Source of the DNA: Roseateles toxinivorans
GTDB lineage: Bacteria; Pseudomonadota; Gammaproteobacteria; Burkholderiales; Burkholderiaceae_C
Length of the DNA: 64,000 nt
Direction: 5' to 3'
Assembly (NCBI RefSeq): GCF_004362525.1
Contig: NZ_SNXS01000001.1
Location: 668,520 to 732,519, forward strand
The notes beneath the pieces are model-generated. The model was not told where the DNA came from, did not search any database, and saw only the letters and a list, made by a program, of their open reading frames with translations. Below are positions 10,162 to 19,246 of the stretch, piece by piece; the stretch's first letter is position 1; each line of letters opens with the position of its first letter. Position numbers and translations under genes: made by a program.

Positions 10162-10902
10162 ATGCTCAAGCATCTGAAACACTGGTTTGCCGGCCGCGCC
10201 AACGCCCTGCGTTGGAAGGCGGTGGCGGAGTGGGCGGAGGACCAGGGGGCGCAGTTCAAGCTGATTCGTGACGGCCAGGGTTTCGTCGTCGAGCATCCCG
10301 ATGCCAGGCCGCGTGCCTGGCGCATGGAGTGGGGCAGCTCGCAGCGCAGCTATATCGAGGGGCCGGAGCTGCGCATACGCTGCGAGCTCAAGCTCTCGCC
10401 CGAGTTGCAGATGATGGTGGTGTCGCGCCAGCTGATGGAGCAGTTGGAGGCCTCGGTGTTCGAGATGTACACCGACACCTTGAAGACCCGGGTCGACACC
10501 GACACGCCCGAAGAAGTGCGCTGGCTGGTGATGTTTCCCAAGTTCGCCGGCTTCAACACCAAGCTGCTGCGCAACCGCTTCGGCGCGGTCTGCATGTCCA
10601 AGGAGGCGATTGCCACCTGGCTGCAGGGGCCGCTGGGCACGGCGCTGGAAGTTGCCAGCGAGACCGGCGTGCTGGCCAAGGAGCCGCCGATGCTGATGCT
10701 GACGCAGCGTGGCAATCTCTATCTGCGCTTCGGCCTGGATGAGCCCGACATCGAGATCATCGAGGCGCTGTTGAAGCTGTTCGAGGTGGCCTGTGCCGAA
10801 GCGCAGCGGGCCAATACCAAGATCGTCGAGGGCGGCTGGCCGACCACCTCGTCGATCGCCTGGCAGAGTCAGCCCGGCGAGGATGATCCGCCCCGGCGCT
10901 GA
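10162..10902 (+). CDS. Conserved protein of unknown function
   Basis: About 246 residues from the ATG at 10162 (MLKHLKHWFAGRANALRWK); an ORF start at 10087 is possible but overlaps the divergent GST start. There are no transmembrane segments and no signal peptide. A mixed alpha/beta composition is suggested by EGPELRIRCELKLSPELQMMV and WLVMFPKFAGFNTKLLRNRFG. I believe this is a conserved Burkholderiales protein but recognise no catalytic motif. Its neighbours (GST, phosphotransferase-family gene) run on the opposite strand, so it is probably transcribed alone. Confidence 0.7.
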   Translation: MLKHLKHWFAGRANALRWKAVAEWAEDQGAQFKLIRDGQGFVVEHPDARPRAWRMEWGSSQRSYIEGPELRIRCELKLSPELQMMVVSRQLMEQLEASVFEMYTDTLKTRVDTDTPEEVRWLVMFPKFAGFNTKLLRNRFGAVCMSKEAIATWLQGPLGTALEVASETGVLAKEPPMLMLTQRGNLYLRFGLDEPDIEIIEALLKLFEVACAEAQRANTKIVEGGWPTTSSIAWQSQPGEDDPPRR

Positions 10903-10912
10903 CTCGGGACGC

Positions 10913-11998
10913 TCAAGACTTCTTCGCGAACTGCCAGCCCAGCTCGGCCATGGGCCGGGCGCCGGCGCCGGTTTCGCGGGCGCGATCGCTGGACGCCGTG
11001 CCGTCCTCCACCCGCTTGGCAATGCCTTGCAGGATGGCGGCAATGCGGAACAGGTTGTAGGCCATATAGAAGTTCCAGTCCTTCATCACGGTTTCGGCGT
11101 CCGCCCGGCCGGTGCGCTCGCAGTAGCGCCGCACATAGCTCAGCTCATCAGGAATACCCAGGGCCGCCAGATCCTTGCCGCCCAGGCCGCGGGCCGCGCC
11201 CGAGGTCTGGATATGCCAGGACATGCAGTGGTAGCTGAAGTCAGCCAGCGGGTGACCCAGGGTTGAGAGCTCCCAGTCCAGCACCGCCAGCGCGCGCGGT
11301 TCGGTGGGGTGAAAGACGAGGTTGTCCATCCGGTAGTCGCCGTGGACGATGGAGACTTCCGATGGGTCACGGGCCGAGTCGGGGATGTTGGCCGGCAGCC
11401 AGGCGATCAGCTCGCTCATCGCCGGTATGTCCTGGGTCACCGAGGCCAGGTACTGCTTGCTCCAGCGGCCGATCTGGCGTTCGAAGTAGTTGCCCGGCTT
11501 GCCATAGCTGCTCAGCCCCACGGCGGCAAAGTCCACCTTGTGCAGCGCCGCCATCACGCGGTTCATCTCGTCGTAGATGGCGGCCCGCTCGGCCATGCTC
11601 ATGCCGGGCAGCGATTGGTCCCACAGCACGCGGCCCTGCATGAACTCCATCACATAGAAGGCGCGGCCCATCACCGATTCGTCCTCGCACAGCGCCAGCA
11701 TGCGCGGCACCGGCACGTCGCTGCCCTGCAAGGCCTTCATGACCGCGAACTCGCGCTCGATGGCATGGGCGGAGGGCAGCAACTTGGCGACGGGCCCCGG
11801 CTTGGCCCGCATCACATAGCTGCCTCCAGGGGTGTTGAGCTTGTAGGTCGGGTTGGACTGGCCGCCCTTGAATTGCTCGACGCTCAGCGGCCCAGCAAAG
11901 CCGGGCACTCGGGGCTTCAGCCAGGCGGCCAGGGCCTCGGTGTCGAATTGCTGCTGTGCCGAAACGGCACGTGTGCCGGTGAAGGCGTCAATATCCAT
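10913..11998 (-). CDS. Phosphotransferase family protein (APH/ACAD10 N-domain type)
   Basis: 361 residues with an aminoglycoside-phosphotransferase-like kinase fold. FKGGQSNPTYKL is the nucleotide-loop equivalent, IVHGDYRMDNLVFH the catalytic loop and AVLDWELSTLGHPLADF the metal-binding motif. This subfamily resembles the N-terminal kinase domain of ACAD10 and usually sits beside acyl-CoA metabolism genes, suggesting phosphorylation of a hydroxy-acyl substrate; that is family context rather than something visible here. A downstream Crp/Fnr gene, an aldolase and an enoyl-CoA hydratase lie nearby but are not all on the same strand. Confidence 0.85.
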   Translation of the reverse strand: MDIDAFTGTRAVSAQQQFDTEALAAWLKPRVPGFAGPLSVEQFKGGQSNPTYKLNTPGGSYVMRAKPGPVAKLLPSAHAIEREFAVMKALQGSDVPVPRMLALCEDESVMGRAFYVMEFMQGRVLWDQSLPGMSMAERAAIYDEMNRVMAALHKVDFAAVGLSSYGKPGNYFERQIGRWSKQYLASVTQDIPAMSELIAWLPANIPDSARDPSEVSIVHGDYRMDNLVFHPTEPRALAVLDWELSTLGHPLADFSYHCMSWHIQTSGAARGLGGKDLAALGIPDELSYVRRYCERTGRADAETVMKDWNFYMAYNLFRIAAILQGIAKRVEDGTASSDRARETGAGARPMAELGWQFAKKS

Positions 11999-12054
11999 GG
12001 CTCTGATCCTTCAAAGGGTTGGTTCTGCGACCCATCCCGCAAGGATGAGTGCTG

Positions 12055-12759
12055 TCAGCGTTCGGCGATCTGCAGCAGCTTGTCCTTGCTCAGCACCACC
12101 AGCCGGGTGGGCTCGACGCGCACCGCGCCGTCGCGCTCGAAGGACTTCAGCTCCTGGTTGACCCGTTGGCGCGAGGCGCCCAGCAGCTGGGCCAGGTCTT
12201 CCTGGGCGAGTTGCAGGCCGATGCGGATTTCCTCGCCCTGCTGCACGCCATAGGAGCGGGCCAGCAGCAGGATCTGCTTGGCCAGGCGCGAGGCCAGCGG
12301 CCGGGTGTTGAGGTCTTCGATGGTGTCGAACATCAGGCGCAGGCGCCGGCAGTTCAGGCGCAGCAAGGCGTCGTAAAGCTCGACATGGGTCTTCAGCAAC
12401 TCCTTGAAGTCGGCCTTGCGCACCGCCAGCAGGGTGGTCTCGCCATAGGCGCTGGCATCGTGGGTGCGCGGAAAACCGTCGATCAAGGCGATGTCGCCGA
12501 ACCAGACGCCCGGCTCCGCATAGGTCAGCGTGACCTGCTTGCCCGACAACGAGACCGAGCTGACCCGCACCGCGCCACGGGCCACACCTATCCATTCTTC
12601 GGCGGGTTCGCCGCGAGAGGAGAGCATCGCGCCGTCCTTGAGCCGCCTCACCGTTGCGCGTGCCAAGATATCGGTGCGCAGGGCCAAGGAGAGCTTTGAG
12701 AACCACGAACCCGAGTCGATGTTGCTGCGTTCGAGAATTGTAAGAACTGTGCTGTTCAT
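12055..12759 (-). CDS. Crp/Fnr family transcriptional regulator
   Basis: About 234 residues from MNSTVLTILERSN. The N-terminal cyclic-nucleotide-binding-like beta barrel spans about residues 30-145 (GVARGAVRVSSVSLSGKQVTL, GVWFGDIALIDGFPRTH). The C-terminal winged helix has the recognition segment LAQLLGASRQRVNQELKSFE. No cysteine cluster for an Fe-S group appears at the N-terminus, so it is not an Fnr-type oxygen sensor. The start is uncertain: an in-frame ATG at 12796-12798 would add 13 residues that look like an imperfect repeat of the real N-terminus. It diverges from the aldolase gene. Confidence 0.88.
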   Translation of the reverse strand: MNSTVLTILERSNIDSGSWFSKLSLALRTDILARATVRRLKDGAMLSSRGEPAEEWIGVARGAVRVSSVSLSGKQVTLTYAEPGVWFGDIALIDGFPRTHDASAYGETTLLAVRKADFKELLKTHVELYDALLRLNCRRLRLMFDTIEDLNTRPLASRLAKQILLLARSYGVQQGEEIRIGLQLAQEDLAQLLGASRQRVNQELKSFERDGAVRVEPTRLVVLSKDKLLQIAER

Positions 12760-12883
12760 GCCTTGTCGCTGAAGTGACAGCAGAACCCTGCTGTTCATCC
12801 CTATTGTCCATGAGTGCGTGCGCTGCGGTTTGAGACCTGCATCTATTGCCGCCCGGCGCGCTGCCGAACCCCAGGAGACCCTG

Positions 12884-13663
12884 ATGACATCGCATGCTCT
12901 ACCTCTGATGCCCAATCGCCGCGGGCAGGTCAGTGAGGCCGAATGGCGGCAGCGCGTGGACCTGGCCGCCGCCTACCGGCTGGTCGCCCTGTTCGGTTGG
13001 GACGATCTGGTTTTCACCCACATCAGCGCTCGTGTGCCGGACAGCGAGGACCAGTTCCTGATCAATCCCTACGGCATGATGTTCGAGGAGATCACGGCGT
13101 CCAGCCTGATCAAGGTGGACGGCACGGGGCGGCAGCTGGAGGAGGGGCCGTATCCAGTCAACCCGGCCGGGTTCACCATACACAGCGCCGTGCATGCGGC
13201 CCGCCATGACGCCGGCTGCGTGCTGCACACCCATTCGCTGAACGGCGTGGCCGTGTCGGCCCAGGCCCAGGGCGTGCTGCCGATCTCGCAGCATTCGATC
13301 TTTGTGCTCAACAGTCTCGGCTATCACGACTACGAGGGCGTGGCCCTGCGCGACGACGAGAAGCCGCGCCTGGTGCAGGACCTGGGGCGCAACAACTATC
13401 TGATGCTGCGCAATCATGGTCTTTTGACCCTGGGGCCGACGATTGCCGACGCCTTTGTCGCGATGTATTTCTTCGAGGCCGTCTGCACGATACAGATACG
13501 CGCGCTGGCTGGCGGCGGCGAGCTGACCCGTGTGCACCCGGAGATTATCGAGGGGGCAGGGCGGCAGGCGGCCCAGGTCACCAAGGGCATGGGTGCAGGG
13601 GCGCTGAACTGGCCCGGCCTGTTGCGCCGGCTGGATCGCCGCAGCCCCGGCTACGACGTTTGA
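12884..13663 (+). CDS. Class II aldolase/adducin family protein
   Basis: 259 residues from ATG 12884, preceded by AGGAGA at 12873-12878. The fold markers are FGWDDLVFTHISARVP near the N-terminus, the metal-ligand region VLHTHSLNG, and YLMLRNHGLLTLGPT, which carries the third histidine. Class II aldolases and related decarboxylases cleave small hydroxy-acid or sugar phosphates with a divalent metal. The adducin-like branch seen here is usually of unknown substrate. The gene ends 6 bases before the convergent enoyl-CoA hydratase stop. Confidence 0.87.
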   Translation: MTSHALPLMPNRRGQVSEAEWRQRVDLAAAYRLVALFGWDDLVFTHISARVPDSEDQFLINPYGMMFEEITASSLIKVDGTGRQLEEGPYPVNPAGFTIHSAVHAARHDAGCVLHTHSLNGVAVSAQAQGVLPISQHSIFVLNSLGYHDYEGVALRDDEKPRLVQDLGRNNYLMLRNHGLLTLGPTIADAFVAMYFFEAVCTIQIRALAGGGELTRVHPEIIEGAGRQAAQVTKGMGAGALNWPGLLRRLDRRSPGYDV

Positions 13664-13669
13664 AGCGCC

Positions 13670-14449
13670 TTACTTGAACTGCGGCGGGCGGCGGCCGAAG
13701 AAGGCTTCGATGCCTTCGCCGCCGTTGTCGTGGAACAGGTTGTTGACGAAGTGGTCGCGCTCCAGCGCCAGGTGCTGGCGCAAGGCGCCGGCCTGGGCCT
13801 TGTGCACCAGATCCTTGGCACTCGCCATCGCATTGGGCGCCATCTGTCCCAACCGTTCGGCCAGTTCCAGCGCCTGGGTCAGCGCCTGACCCGGCTCGGC
13901 CAGGTAGTTGACGACGCCCTGACGGTGCAACTGCTCGGCGCCTATCGGCTCGGCCAGCAGCATCAGCTGCATCACCTGGCTGCGCGGCAGGGCCTGCATC
14001 AGGTGCGAGACGGCGCCGCCGTCGGGTGACAGGCCGACCCGGCCATAGGACAGCACGAAGCGGGCATCCTTGGCCGCGACCAGCAGGTCGCAGGTCAGCG
14101 CCAGCGAGAAGCCGGCGCCGGCTGCGGCACCTTCCACCGCCGCGATCACCGGTTTGGGGAAGGCGCGCAAGGCTTCCACCAATTCGTGAAAGCGCTCGAT
14201 CGACTCGGTCTGCACCTGCGGCCCGGCGGCGCGGTTGCCGACCAGGCGCTGCAGATTGCCGCCCGAACAGAAGTGTCCGCCGTCACCGGTCAGCACCACG
14301 CAGCGCACCTGATCCTCGGCGTCGGCGTAGTTCAGCGCCTCGACAAAGGCCGCATAGATTTGCGGCGACAGGGTGTTGCGGGTGGCCGGGTCGCTCAGGG
14401 TGAGCAGCATGGTGGAGCCGAATCGTTCGATACGCAGTTCTGCAGGCAT
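13670..14449 (-). CDS. Enoyl-CoA hydratase/isomerase family protein
   Basis: 259 residues from MPAELRIERFGS. Crotonase-fold markers are HFCSGGNLQRL (oxyanion-hole half) and GAAAGAGFSLALTCDLLVA. At the second catalytic glutamate of classical hydratases this protein has GLSPDGGAVSHL, an Asp as in PaaG-type isomerases; the first position is not glutamate either. An isomerase or an unusual hydratase is therefore more likely than standard beta-oxidation. The long open frame upstream to 15184 is antisense to the FimV-like gene and is not coding. Confidence 0.87.
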   Translation of the reverse strand: MPAELRIERFGSTMLLTLSDPATRNTLSPQIYAAFVEALNYADAEDQVRCVVLTGDGGHFCSGGNLQRLVGNRAAGPQVQTESIERFHELVEALRAFPKPVIAAVEGAAAGAGFSLALTCDLLVAAKDARFVLSYGRVGLSPDGGAVSHLMQALPRSQVMQLMLLAEPIGAEQLHRQGVVNYLAEPGQALTQALELAERLGQMAPNAMASAKDLVHKAQAGALRQHLALERDHFVNNLFHDNGGEGIEAFFGRRPPQFK

Positions 14450-14594
14450 GTTGAGGCGTCGGAAAGTGGGCCGTTGTGAATCGATTGTGGCATGCAGACC
14501 GGGCCGAACAGGCCCTGTCCACCCCTGTTTCCCATTGGTGAGCAGATGTATCTTCCATGCTAGAGTGCTGGGCAAAATGACAGCAGACTCCGGC

Positions 14595-16733
14595 ATGAAC
14601 CGAGCCCTCCCCGCGCGCCTAAGAGCGTGCAAGCGCAGCAGTCTTCGTGCCCTGGTGTTGGCGGCCAGCCTGGCTGCCGCTGTTGAGCCGGCCGTCGCGG
14701 TGGGCTTGGGCCGGCCGGTGACGGCATCGTCACTGGGGCAGTCACTGAACCTGATTGTGCCTTTGCGGCTCGATGCCGATGAGCCGCTGGCACCCGAATG
14801 CGTCAGCGCCGAGGTGCTGGTGGGTGACTCCCGCCTGCCCGCGCCGCTGGTGCGGGTGGTGTTCGAAAACGCCAGCGACGGCGCGCCCCGCGCCTTGCGG
14901 GTGATCACCCTGCAGCCGGTGGAAGAGCCGGTGGTGGTGGTCAATCTTGCCGTCGGTTGCCCTGCCCGTCTGACTCGCCAGTTCGTTGCCTTCATCGACC
15001 CGGCCCCGACGCAGGCACCCGCGCCGACGCCCCAACTGGCACAGTTGCCGCCGCCGGCACCGGCTGCGGTTGAGGCACCGATCCGCCGCGCGCCGGCCGC
15101 AATCACAGCGCCGCAGCTGGCGCAGGCCGGTATTGAGCCGGCGCGCTCAAGCGCCAAGCCCTCGGTGCCGATGCCGCGTTCCAAGCCGCGGGTGGTGCGG
15201 CTGACGGCCGATACCCAGGGCCTGCCCGATGCTGCGGTGCAGCCCGCTCAGCCCAAGACTGGTGACACCGCAGGCAAACCCGCGGCACGCGATGTGGCTG
15301 CGGCGAGAGCCAGTGCGCCCTCCGGTCGGCTCCGGCTCGATGCGCCACAGGCGGTCGTCGCCCCGGCCGCGGCCAGCGCGGTTGATGTGGCGGCGCTGCT
15401 GGCGCAGGCGGCTTCGCAGGCGGCAGGGGGCGAATCACCAGAGGCACAGCGCCTGCGCCAGTTGGAAGCAAGTCTGGCCCAGCTGCGCAGCGAAGCCAAA
15501 CAGACCAACGAATCGCTGGCCGCCTTGCGCTTGCAGTTGCAACAGGCGCAGCAGGATAGATCGCCGAATTCGCTGATCTATGGCCTCGGGGTGTTGGCCT
15601 TGCTGCTGGGGGCGGCCTGCCTCTACCTCTGGCGGCTGCGCGAGCGCGAATTGCATCAGCGCGAGATGGCCTGGTGGGACTCGCCCGAGGCGGCCGGCCA
15701 TGTGCTGAAGCAGGAGGCCGGAAGTCCTGCTGCTGCTGTCGCCAGCCCGGTTGCCTCGTCTGCAGCGCCCCTCCCGCTGCCCGCTGCGGTGATGGCGCCG
15801 GTCAGCCCCGCGGCACCCGAGCCGATGGCCTTGGCGCCCGTTCCCATGGACGACGGACAGACGGACGCGCTGCCGGCGGAGGTCCAGCAGGTGCTGCGAG
15901 CCTCGCGCGAGCCCGCGATTCCCTTGCACGAACAGACGCAGGCCTTCGCCCGTGTCAGCGCCGCCCCGGATTTTGTCGCCGCCAAGTACCTGCCCGATAT
16001 TTCGGTCGCCGATTTGAGCGCACCGGCCACCGGACTCGACCAGTCTGAACCCGAGCTGCACAGCGACTTCGCGCGCTCGGCGTTCGGGGCGCACCAGGTG
16101 TCGGCCGAGGAACTGATCGATCTGGAGCAGCAGGCCGAGTTCTTCGTCGTGCTGGGCCAGGACGAGGCGGCGATCGAGCTGCTGCAGGGCCATGTTCAGG
16201 CTCATCACGGCGGCAGTGCTCTGCCCCATCTGAAGCTGCTGGAGATCCACCGGCGCCGCGGCGATGTGGCGGCCTATGCGCTGACCGGCGAGGCGCTCAC
16301 GCAGCACTTTGGCGTGCTGCCGCCGGCCTGGGACGCAGACCCCGACGCGCCCCATGGCCTGCAGGCCTATCCCGCGGTGCTGGCGCGGCTGCAGCGGCAA
16401 TGGACCGATCATGGTTCCAGCATGGACACGCTGCAGCGCCTGCTGGTACGTCCGCAGGGTCGTGAGGCCGGCGACGGTGACCCGCAGCCAGCCAACAGCA
16501 TGGACATTGCCGCCTACCTGGACATGCTGTTGCTTTACGCGGTGGCGCGTGACCTGTCCGAGCATGAGGTGCGCGGCAACGAGGTGGACGTCTTCCTGCC
16601 GCTGGATCAGCCCGGTGATTCGCCGCTGGCCACCGCCATGATGGCCACCTTGCCGGTGCAAGTGGACGGGCCGCGCAGCCGCTTCGGCGCGCTGGACCTG
16701 GACATCAGCGTCGGCGGGGACAGCAAGCTGTAG
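14595..16733 (+). CDS. FimV/TspA-like envelope protein
   Basis: About 712 residues. A signal peptide (RSSLRALVLAASLAAAVEP) is followed by a FimV N-terminal-type domain starting VGLGRPVTASSLGQSLNL. A long Pro/Ala-rich linker follows, then a coiled coil (about residues 285-320, rich in Gln and Leu). A single transmembrane helix, LIYGLGVLALLLGAACLYLW, precedes a cytoplasmic acidic region and a TPR-like C-terminus (AEFFVVLGQDEAAIELLQ and LPHLKLLEIHRRRGD). FimV-type proteins anchor peptidoglycan and organise polar pili and secretion. I do not see the LysM motif found in FimV proper. An alternative start at 14577 adds six residues. Confidence 0.75.
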   Translation: MNRALPARLRACKRSSLRALVLAASLAAAVEPAVAVGLGRPVTASSLGQSLNLIVPLRLDADEPLAPECVSAEVLVGDSRLPAPLVRVVFENASDGAPRALRVITLQPVEEPVVVVNLAVGCPARLTRQFVAFIDPAPTQAPAPTPQLAQLPPPAPAAVEAPIRRAPAAITAPQLAQAGIEPARSSAKPSVPMPRSKPRVVRLTADTQGLPDAAVQPAQPKTGDTAGKPAARDVAAARASAPSGRLRLDAPQAVVAPAAASAVDVAALLAQAASQAAGGESPEAQRLRQLEASLAQLRSEAKQTNESLAALRLQLQQAQQDRSPNSLIYGLGVLALLLGAACLYLWRLRERELHQREMAWWDSPEAAGHVLKQEAGSPAAAVASPVASSAAPLPLPAAVMAPVSPAAPEPMALAPVPMDDGQTDALPAEVQQVLRASREPAIPLHEQTQAFARVSAAPDFVAAKYLPDISVADLSAPATGLDQSEPELHSDFARSAFGAHQVSAEELIDLEQQAEFFVVLGQDEAAIELLQGHVQAHHGGSALPHLKLLEIHRRRGDVAAYALTGEALTQHFGVLPPAWDADPDAPHGLQAYPAVLARLQRQWTDHGSSMDTLQRLLVRPQGREAGDGDPQPANSMDIAAYLDMLLLYAVARDLSEHEVRGNEVDVFLPLDQPGDSPLATAMMATLPVQVDGPRSRFGALDLDISVGGDSKL

Positions 16734-16735
16734 GG

Positions 16736-17890
16736 CTACAGCCGACCGAGACGTTCCAAAGCAAGGTTCAGCGTCTCGTCCTTCTTGGCGAAGCAAAAGC
16801 GTATCACCCGCTGCGCCGTGCCCTGGGCATAGAAGGCCGACAGCGGAATCGCCGCCACCTTCAGTTCGGCCGTCAGCCATTCGCAATAGGCCTGGTCGTC
16901 CAGATCGCTCAAGCCCGAATAGTCCACGCACTGGAAATAGCTGCCCTCGCAGGGCAGCAGCTTGAACGGCGTGCGCGCCAGCCCGGCACGGAACAGATCG
17001 CGCTTTTGCTGGTAGAAGTCGCTCAAGGCCAGATAGGGCTCGGGGTCGGCCATGAAGGCCGCCAGGCCATGCTGCACCGGCGTGTTGACGGTGAACACGT
17101 TGTACTGGTGCTGCTTGCGGAATTCCAGCGACAGCGCCGCCGGTGCCGCCACGAAGCCGACCTTCCAGCCGGTGACGTGATAGGTCTTGCCGAAGCTGGA
17201 GACGATGAAGGCTCGCTCGGCCAGATCGGGCCATTGCGCGGCACTCAAGTGCCTGGCGCCGTCGAACACCATGTGCTCATAGACCTCGTCGCTGATTAGC
17301 ATCACCTCGGTGGGGCGCAGCAGATCGGCCAGGCGCTGCATGTCCTCGGCCGACCAGACTGTGCCGCTGGGGTTGTGCGGGCTGTTGATGATCAGCGCCC
17401 GGGTGCGAGGGGTGAGGGCCGCTGCCAGCCGCTCGAAGTCGGGCTTGAACGTACCCGGCGTCAGCGGCACGCGCACGACAACGCCACCCGCCATCTCGAT
17501 ATTCGGCGCATAGCTGTCGTAACAGGGCTCCAGCACGATCACCTCGTCGCCCGGGTGGACGATGGCCAGCAGGGTGGTGAAGATGGCCTGCGTGGCGCCT
17601 GCGGTAATGGTGATCTCGCTGCCGGCGTCGTAGTCGCGGCCGTACAGCGCTTGCAGCTTTGAGGCAATGGCCTCGCGCAGCTGCGGCACACCGGTCATCG
17701 GGGGGTACTGGTTCAAGCCAGCACGCATTGCCTCATCGACGGCGTCTATCAGCCTGGGGTCGCAGCCGAAGTCAGGAAAGCCCTGGCCCAGATTGACCGC
17801 GTCATGGCGCTGCGCCAGCGCGGACATGACGGTGAAGATGGTGGTGCCGACCTGGGGCAGGCGGCTTTGCAGAGTGGGATTGAAAGTCAT
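16736..17890 (-). CDS. PLP-dependent aminotransferase (YbdL/methionine aminotransferase type)
   Basis: 384 residues of fold-type I aminotransferase. Motifs include LGQGFPDF, ITAGATQAIFTTLLA, PCYDSYAP, INSPHNPSGTVW, ISDEVYEHM, and the PLP lysine in SSFGKTYHVTGWKVGF, followed by a C-terminal substrate-carboxylate arginine in VIRFCFAKK. Overall similarity is to E. coli YbdL, which transaminates methionine and aromatic amino acids with keto acids such as KMTB. Its stop is only 2 bases from the stop of the convergent FimV-like gene, and no terminator fits between them. It lies 6 bases downstream of cysB on the same strand. Confidence 0.92.
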   Translation of the reverse strand: MTFNPTLQSRLPQVGTTIFTVMSALAQRHDAVNLGQGFPDFGCDPRLIDAVDEAMRAGLNQYPPMTGVPQLREAIASKLQALYGRDYDAGSEITITAGATQAIFTTLLAIVHPGDEVIVLEPCYDSYAPNIEMAGGVVVRVPLTPGTFKPDFERLAAALTPRTRALIINSPHNPSGTVWSAEDMQRLADLLRPTEVMLISDEVYEHMVFDGARHLSAAQWPDLAERAFIVSSFGKTYHVTGWKVGFVAAPAALSLEFRKQHQYNVFTVNTPVQHGLAAFMADPEPYLALSDFYQQKRDLFRAGLARTPFKLLPCEGSYFQCVDYSGLSDLDDQAYCEWLTAELKVAAIPLSAFYAQGTAQRVIRFCFAKKDETLNLALERLGRL

Positions 17891-17896
17891 GAAAAG

Positions 17897-18841
17897 TCAG
17901 AGTTCATAGTCGGAGCTGTTGCCGCTCATCGCCCGCTCCAGCAGGCTGCGGCTCAGCCGGTCGGACAAGGCCTCGGCGAACACATAGACGAAGTTGCGCA
18001 GATATGCACCCTTCTTGAAGGCAATGCGGGCCACGTTCTGGCCGAACAGATGGCCCAGCGGGCGCGACACCAGTTCGCCGCCGGGCGGGTCTTCACGCAC
18101 CGCCATCTCGGCCACGATGCCAATGCCCATGCCTAAGCGCACATAGGTCTTGATGACATCGGAGTCGATCGCTTCGAGCACGACGCTGGGCGTCAGGTGG
18201 CGGGCGGCAAAGGCCTTGTCGATGCGGGTGCGGCCGGTGAAGCTGGGGTGGTAGGTGATGATGGGCTCGCCGGCCAGTTGCTCCAGCGTCGGCCGCTCGA
18301 CCTGGGCCAGCGGGTGGTCGGCGGGCACCACCAGCACATGCTGCCATTCGTAGCAGGGCAGGGAGACCAGGTCGTCGAACAGGCTCAGCGACTCGGTGGC
18401 GAGGCCTACATCGGCGCTCTCTTCCTGCAGCATGCGCACGACCTGGTCCGGGCTGCCCTGGTGCAGGCTGACCTGCACCTGCGGGAACTGCTTGCGCAGC
18501 TTGGTCACCGGCGCCGGCAGCACATAGCGGGCCTGGGTGTGGGTGGTGGCAATCGACAGGCGGCCGGCGTCGCGCTTCGAGTACTCCTCGCCGATGCGCT
18601 TCAAGTTGCCGACCTCGCGCATGATGATCTCGATCGCCTTCAGCACCTGCTCGCCGGGCTCGGTGACGCGGCGCAGCCGCTTGCCGTGGCGGGAGAAGAT
18701 GTCGATGCCCAGCTCTTCCTCGAATTCCAGAATGGCCTTGGACACGCCAGGCTGCGAGGTGTAGAGCGCCTTGGCGGTTTCGGTCAGGTTGAGGTTGCGG
18801 CGCACCGCCTCCTGGACAAATCTGAACTGGTGCAGATTCAT
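17897..18841 (-). CDS. cysB: CysB-type LysR regulator of sulfur assimilation
   Basis: 314 residues from MNLHQFRFVQEAVRRN. The winged helix includes LTETAKALYTSQPGVSKAI (residues about 19-37). The effector domain has IATTHTQARYVLP and PSFTGRTRIDKAF, segments typical of CysB, which binds N-acetylserine and activates cysteine biosynthesis genes. The start overlaps the chelatase stop by the ATGA at 18838-18841, so the two genes are coupled. Siroheme, made with a CbiX-type chelatase, is the cofactor of sulfite reductase, giving the pairing functional sense. Confidence 0.93.
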   Translation of the reverse strand: MNLHQFRFVQEAVRRNLNLTETAKALYTSQPGVSKAILEFEEELGIDIFSRHGKRLRRVTEPGEQVLKAIEIIMREVGNLKRIGEEYSKRDAGRLSIATTHTQARYVLPAPVTKLRKQFPQVQVSLHQGSPDQVVRMLQEESADVGLATESLSLFDDLVSLPCYEWQHVLVVPADHPLAQVERPTLEQLAGEPIITYHPSFTGRTRIDKAFAARHLTPSVVLEAIDSDVIKTYVRLGMGIGIVAEMAVREDPPGGELVSRPLGHLFGQNVARIAFKKGAYLRNFVYVFAEALSDRLSRSLLERAMSGNSSDYEL

Positions 18842-19242
18842 GGCGCCTCGCGGGAAGTCTGGGCCGCTGCCAGCCAGGCCAGCGTAGTGTCGGCCATGGC
18901 CTGCATCACCGCATCGGCCTCGCCGAGCGCGACATGCTGGGTCCAGACCACCTTGCTGCCGTAATGCAGGCCCAGGCGTTCGATCAGTGGCGGCACATCT
19001 CGCCGCACATGGCCGCTGGCGCCCAGGAACATCGGCACGACGTGGACTTCGGTGCAACCGGCCGCCACCAGGCCGTGGCCGGCCTCCTCGATGCCCGGAC
19101 TCATGAACTCAAGAAAGGACAAGGCGACCTGCAACTCCGGCTGGCTGAGCCGGATGCGCCGCACCACCTCCTGGAACGGTGTGGCCCAGGTCGGGTCACG
19201 GGCACCATGGGCGATGAGCAGCAATCCGGTCACAGGTTTCAT
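18838..19242 (-). CDS. Short CbiX-type sirohydrochlorin chelatase
   Basis: 134 residues from MKPVTGLLLIAHGARDP. The IAHGARDPTW motif carries the catalytic/metal histidine of CbiX and the short CbiX(S)/SirB branch. VPMFLGASGHVRRDVP holds the second conserved histidine. These enzymes insert cobalt or iron into sirohydrochlorin. The small size implies a homodimer. Translational overlap with cysB suggests a role in siroheme for assimilatory sulfite reduction; the metal cannot be read from the sequence. Confidence 0.88.
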   Translation of the reverse strand: MKPVTGLLLIAHGARDPTWATPFQEVVRRIRLSQPELQVALSFLEFMSPGIEEAGHGLVAAGCTEVHVVPMFLGASGHVRRDVPPLIERLGLHYGSKVVWTQHVALGEADAVMQAMADTTLAWLAAAQTSREAP

Positions 19243-19246
19243 GGCT

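Noticed and set aside
12011-12895. 294-residue frame on the minus strand overlapping the Crp/Fnr gene
   Set aside because: Other frame of the same regulator gene; Arg/Pro/Gly-rich shadow composition.
13670-15184. 504-residue version of the enoyl-CoA hydratase
   Set aside because: The first 245 codons are antisense to the FimV-like gene and contain no crotonase motif; the real start is at 14449.
15435-17234. 599-residue frame on the minus strand
   Set aside because: Runs antisense to FimV-like and out of frame with the aminotransferase; no domain recognisable.
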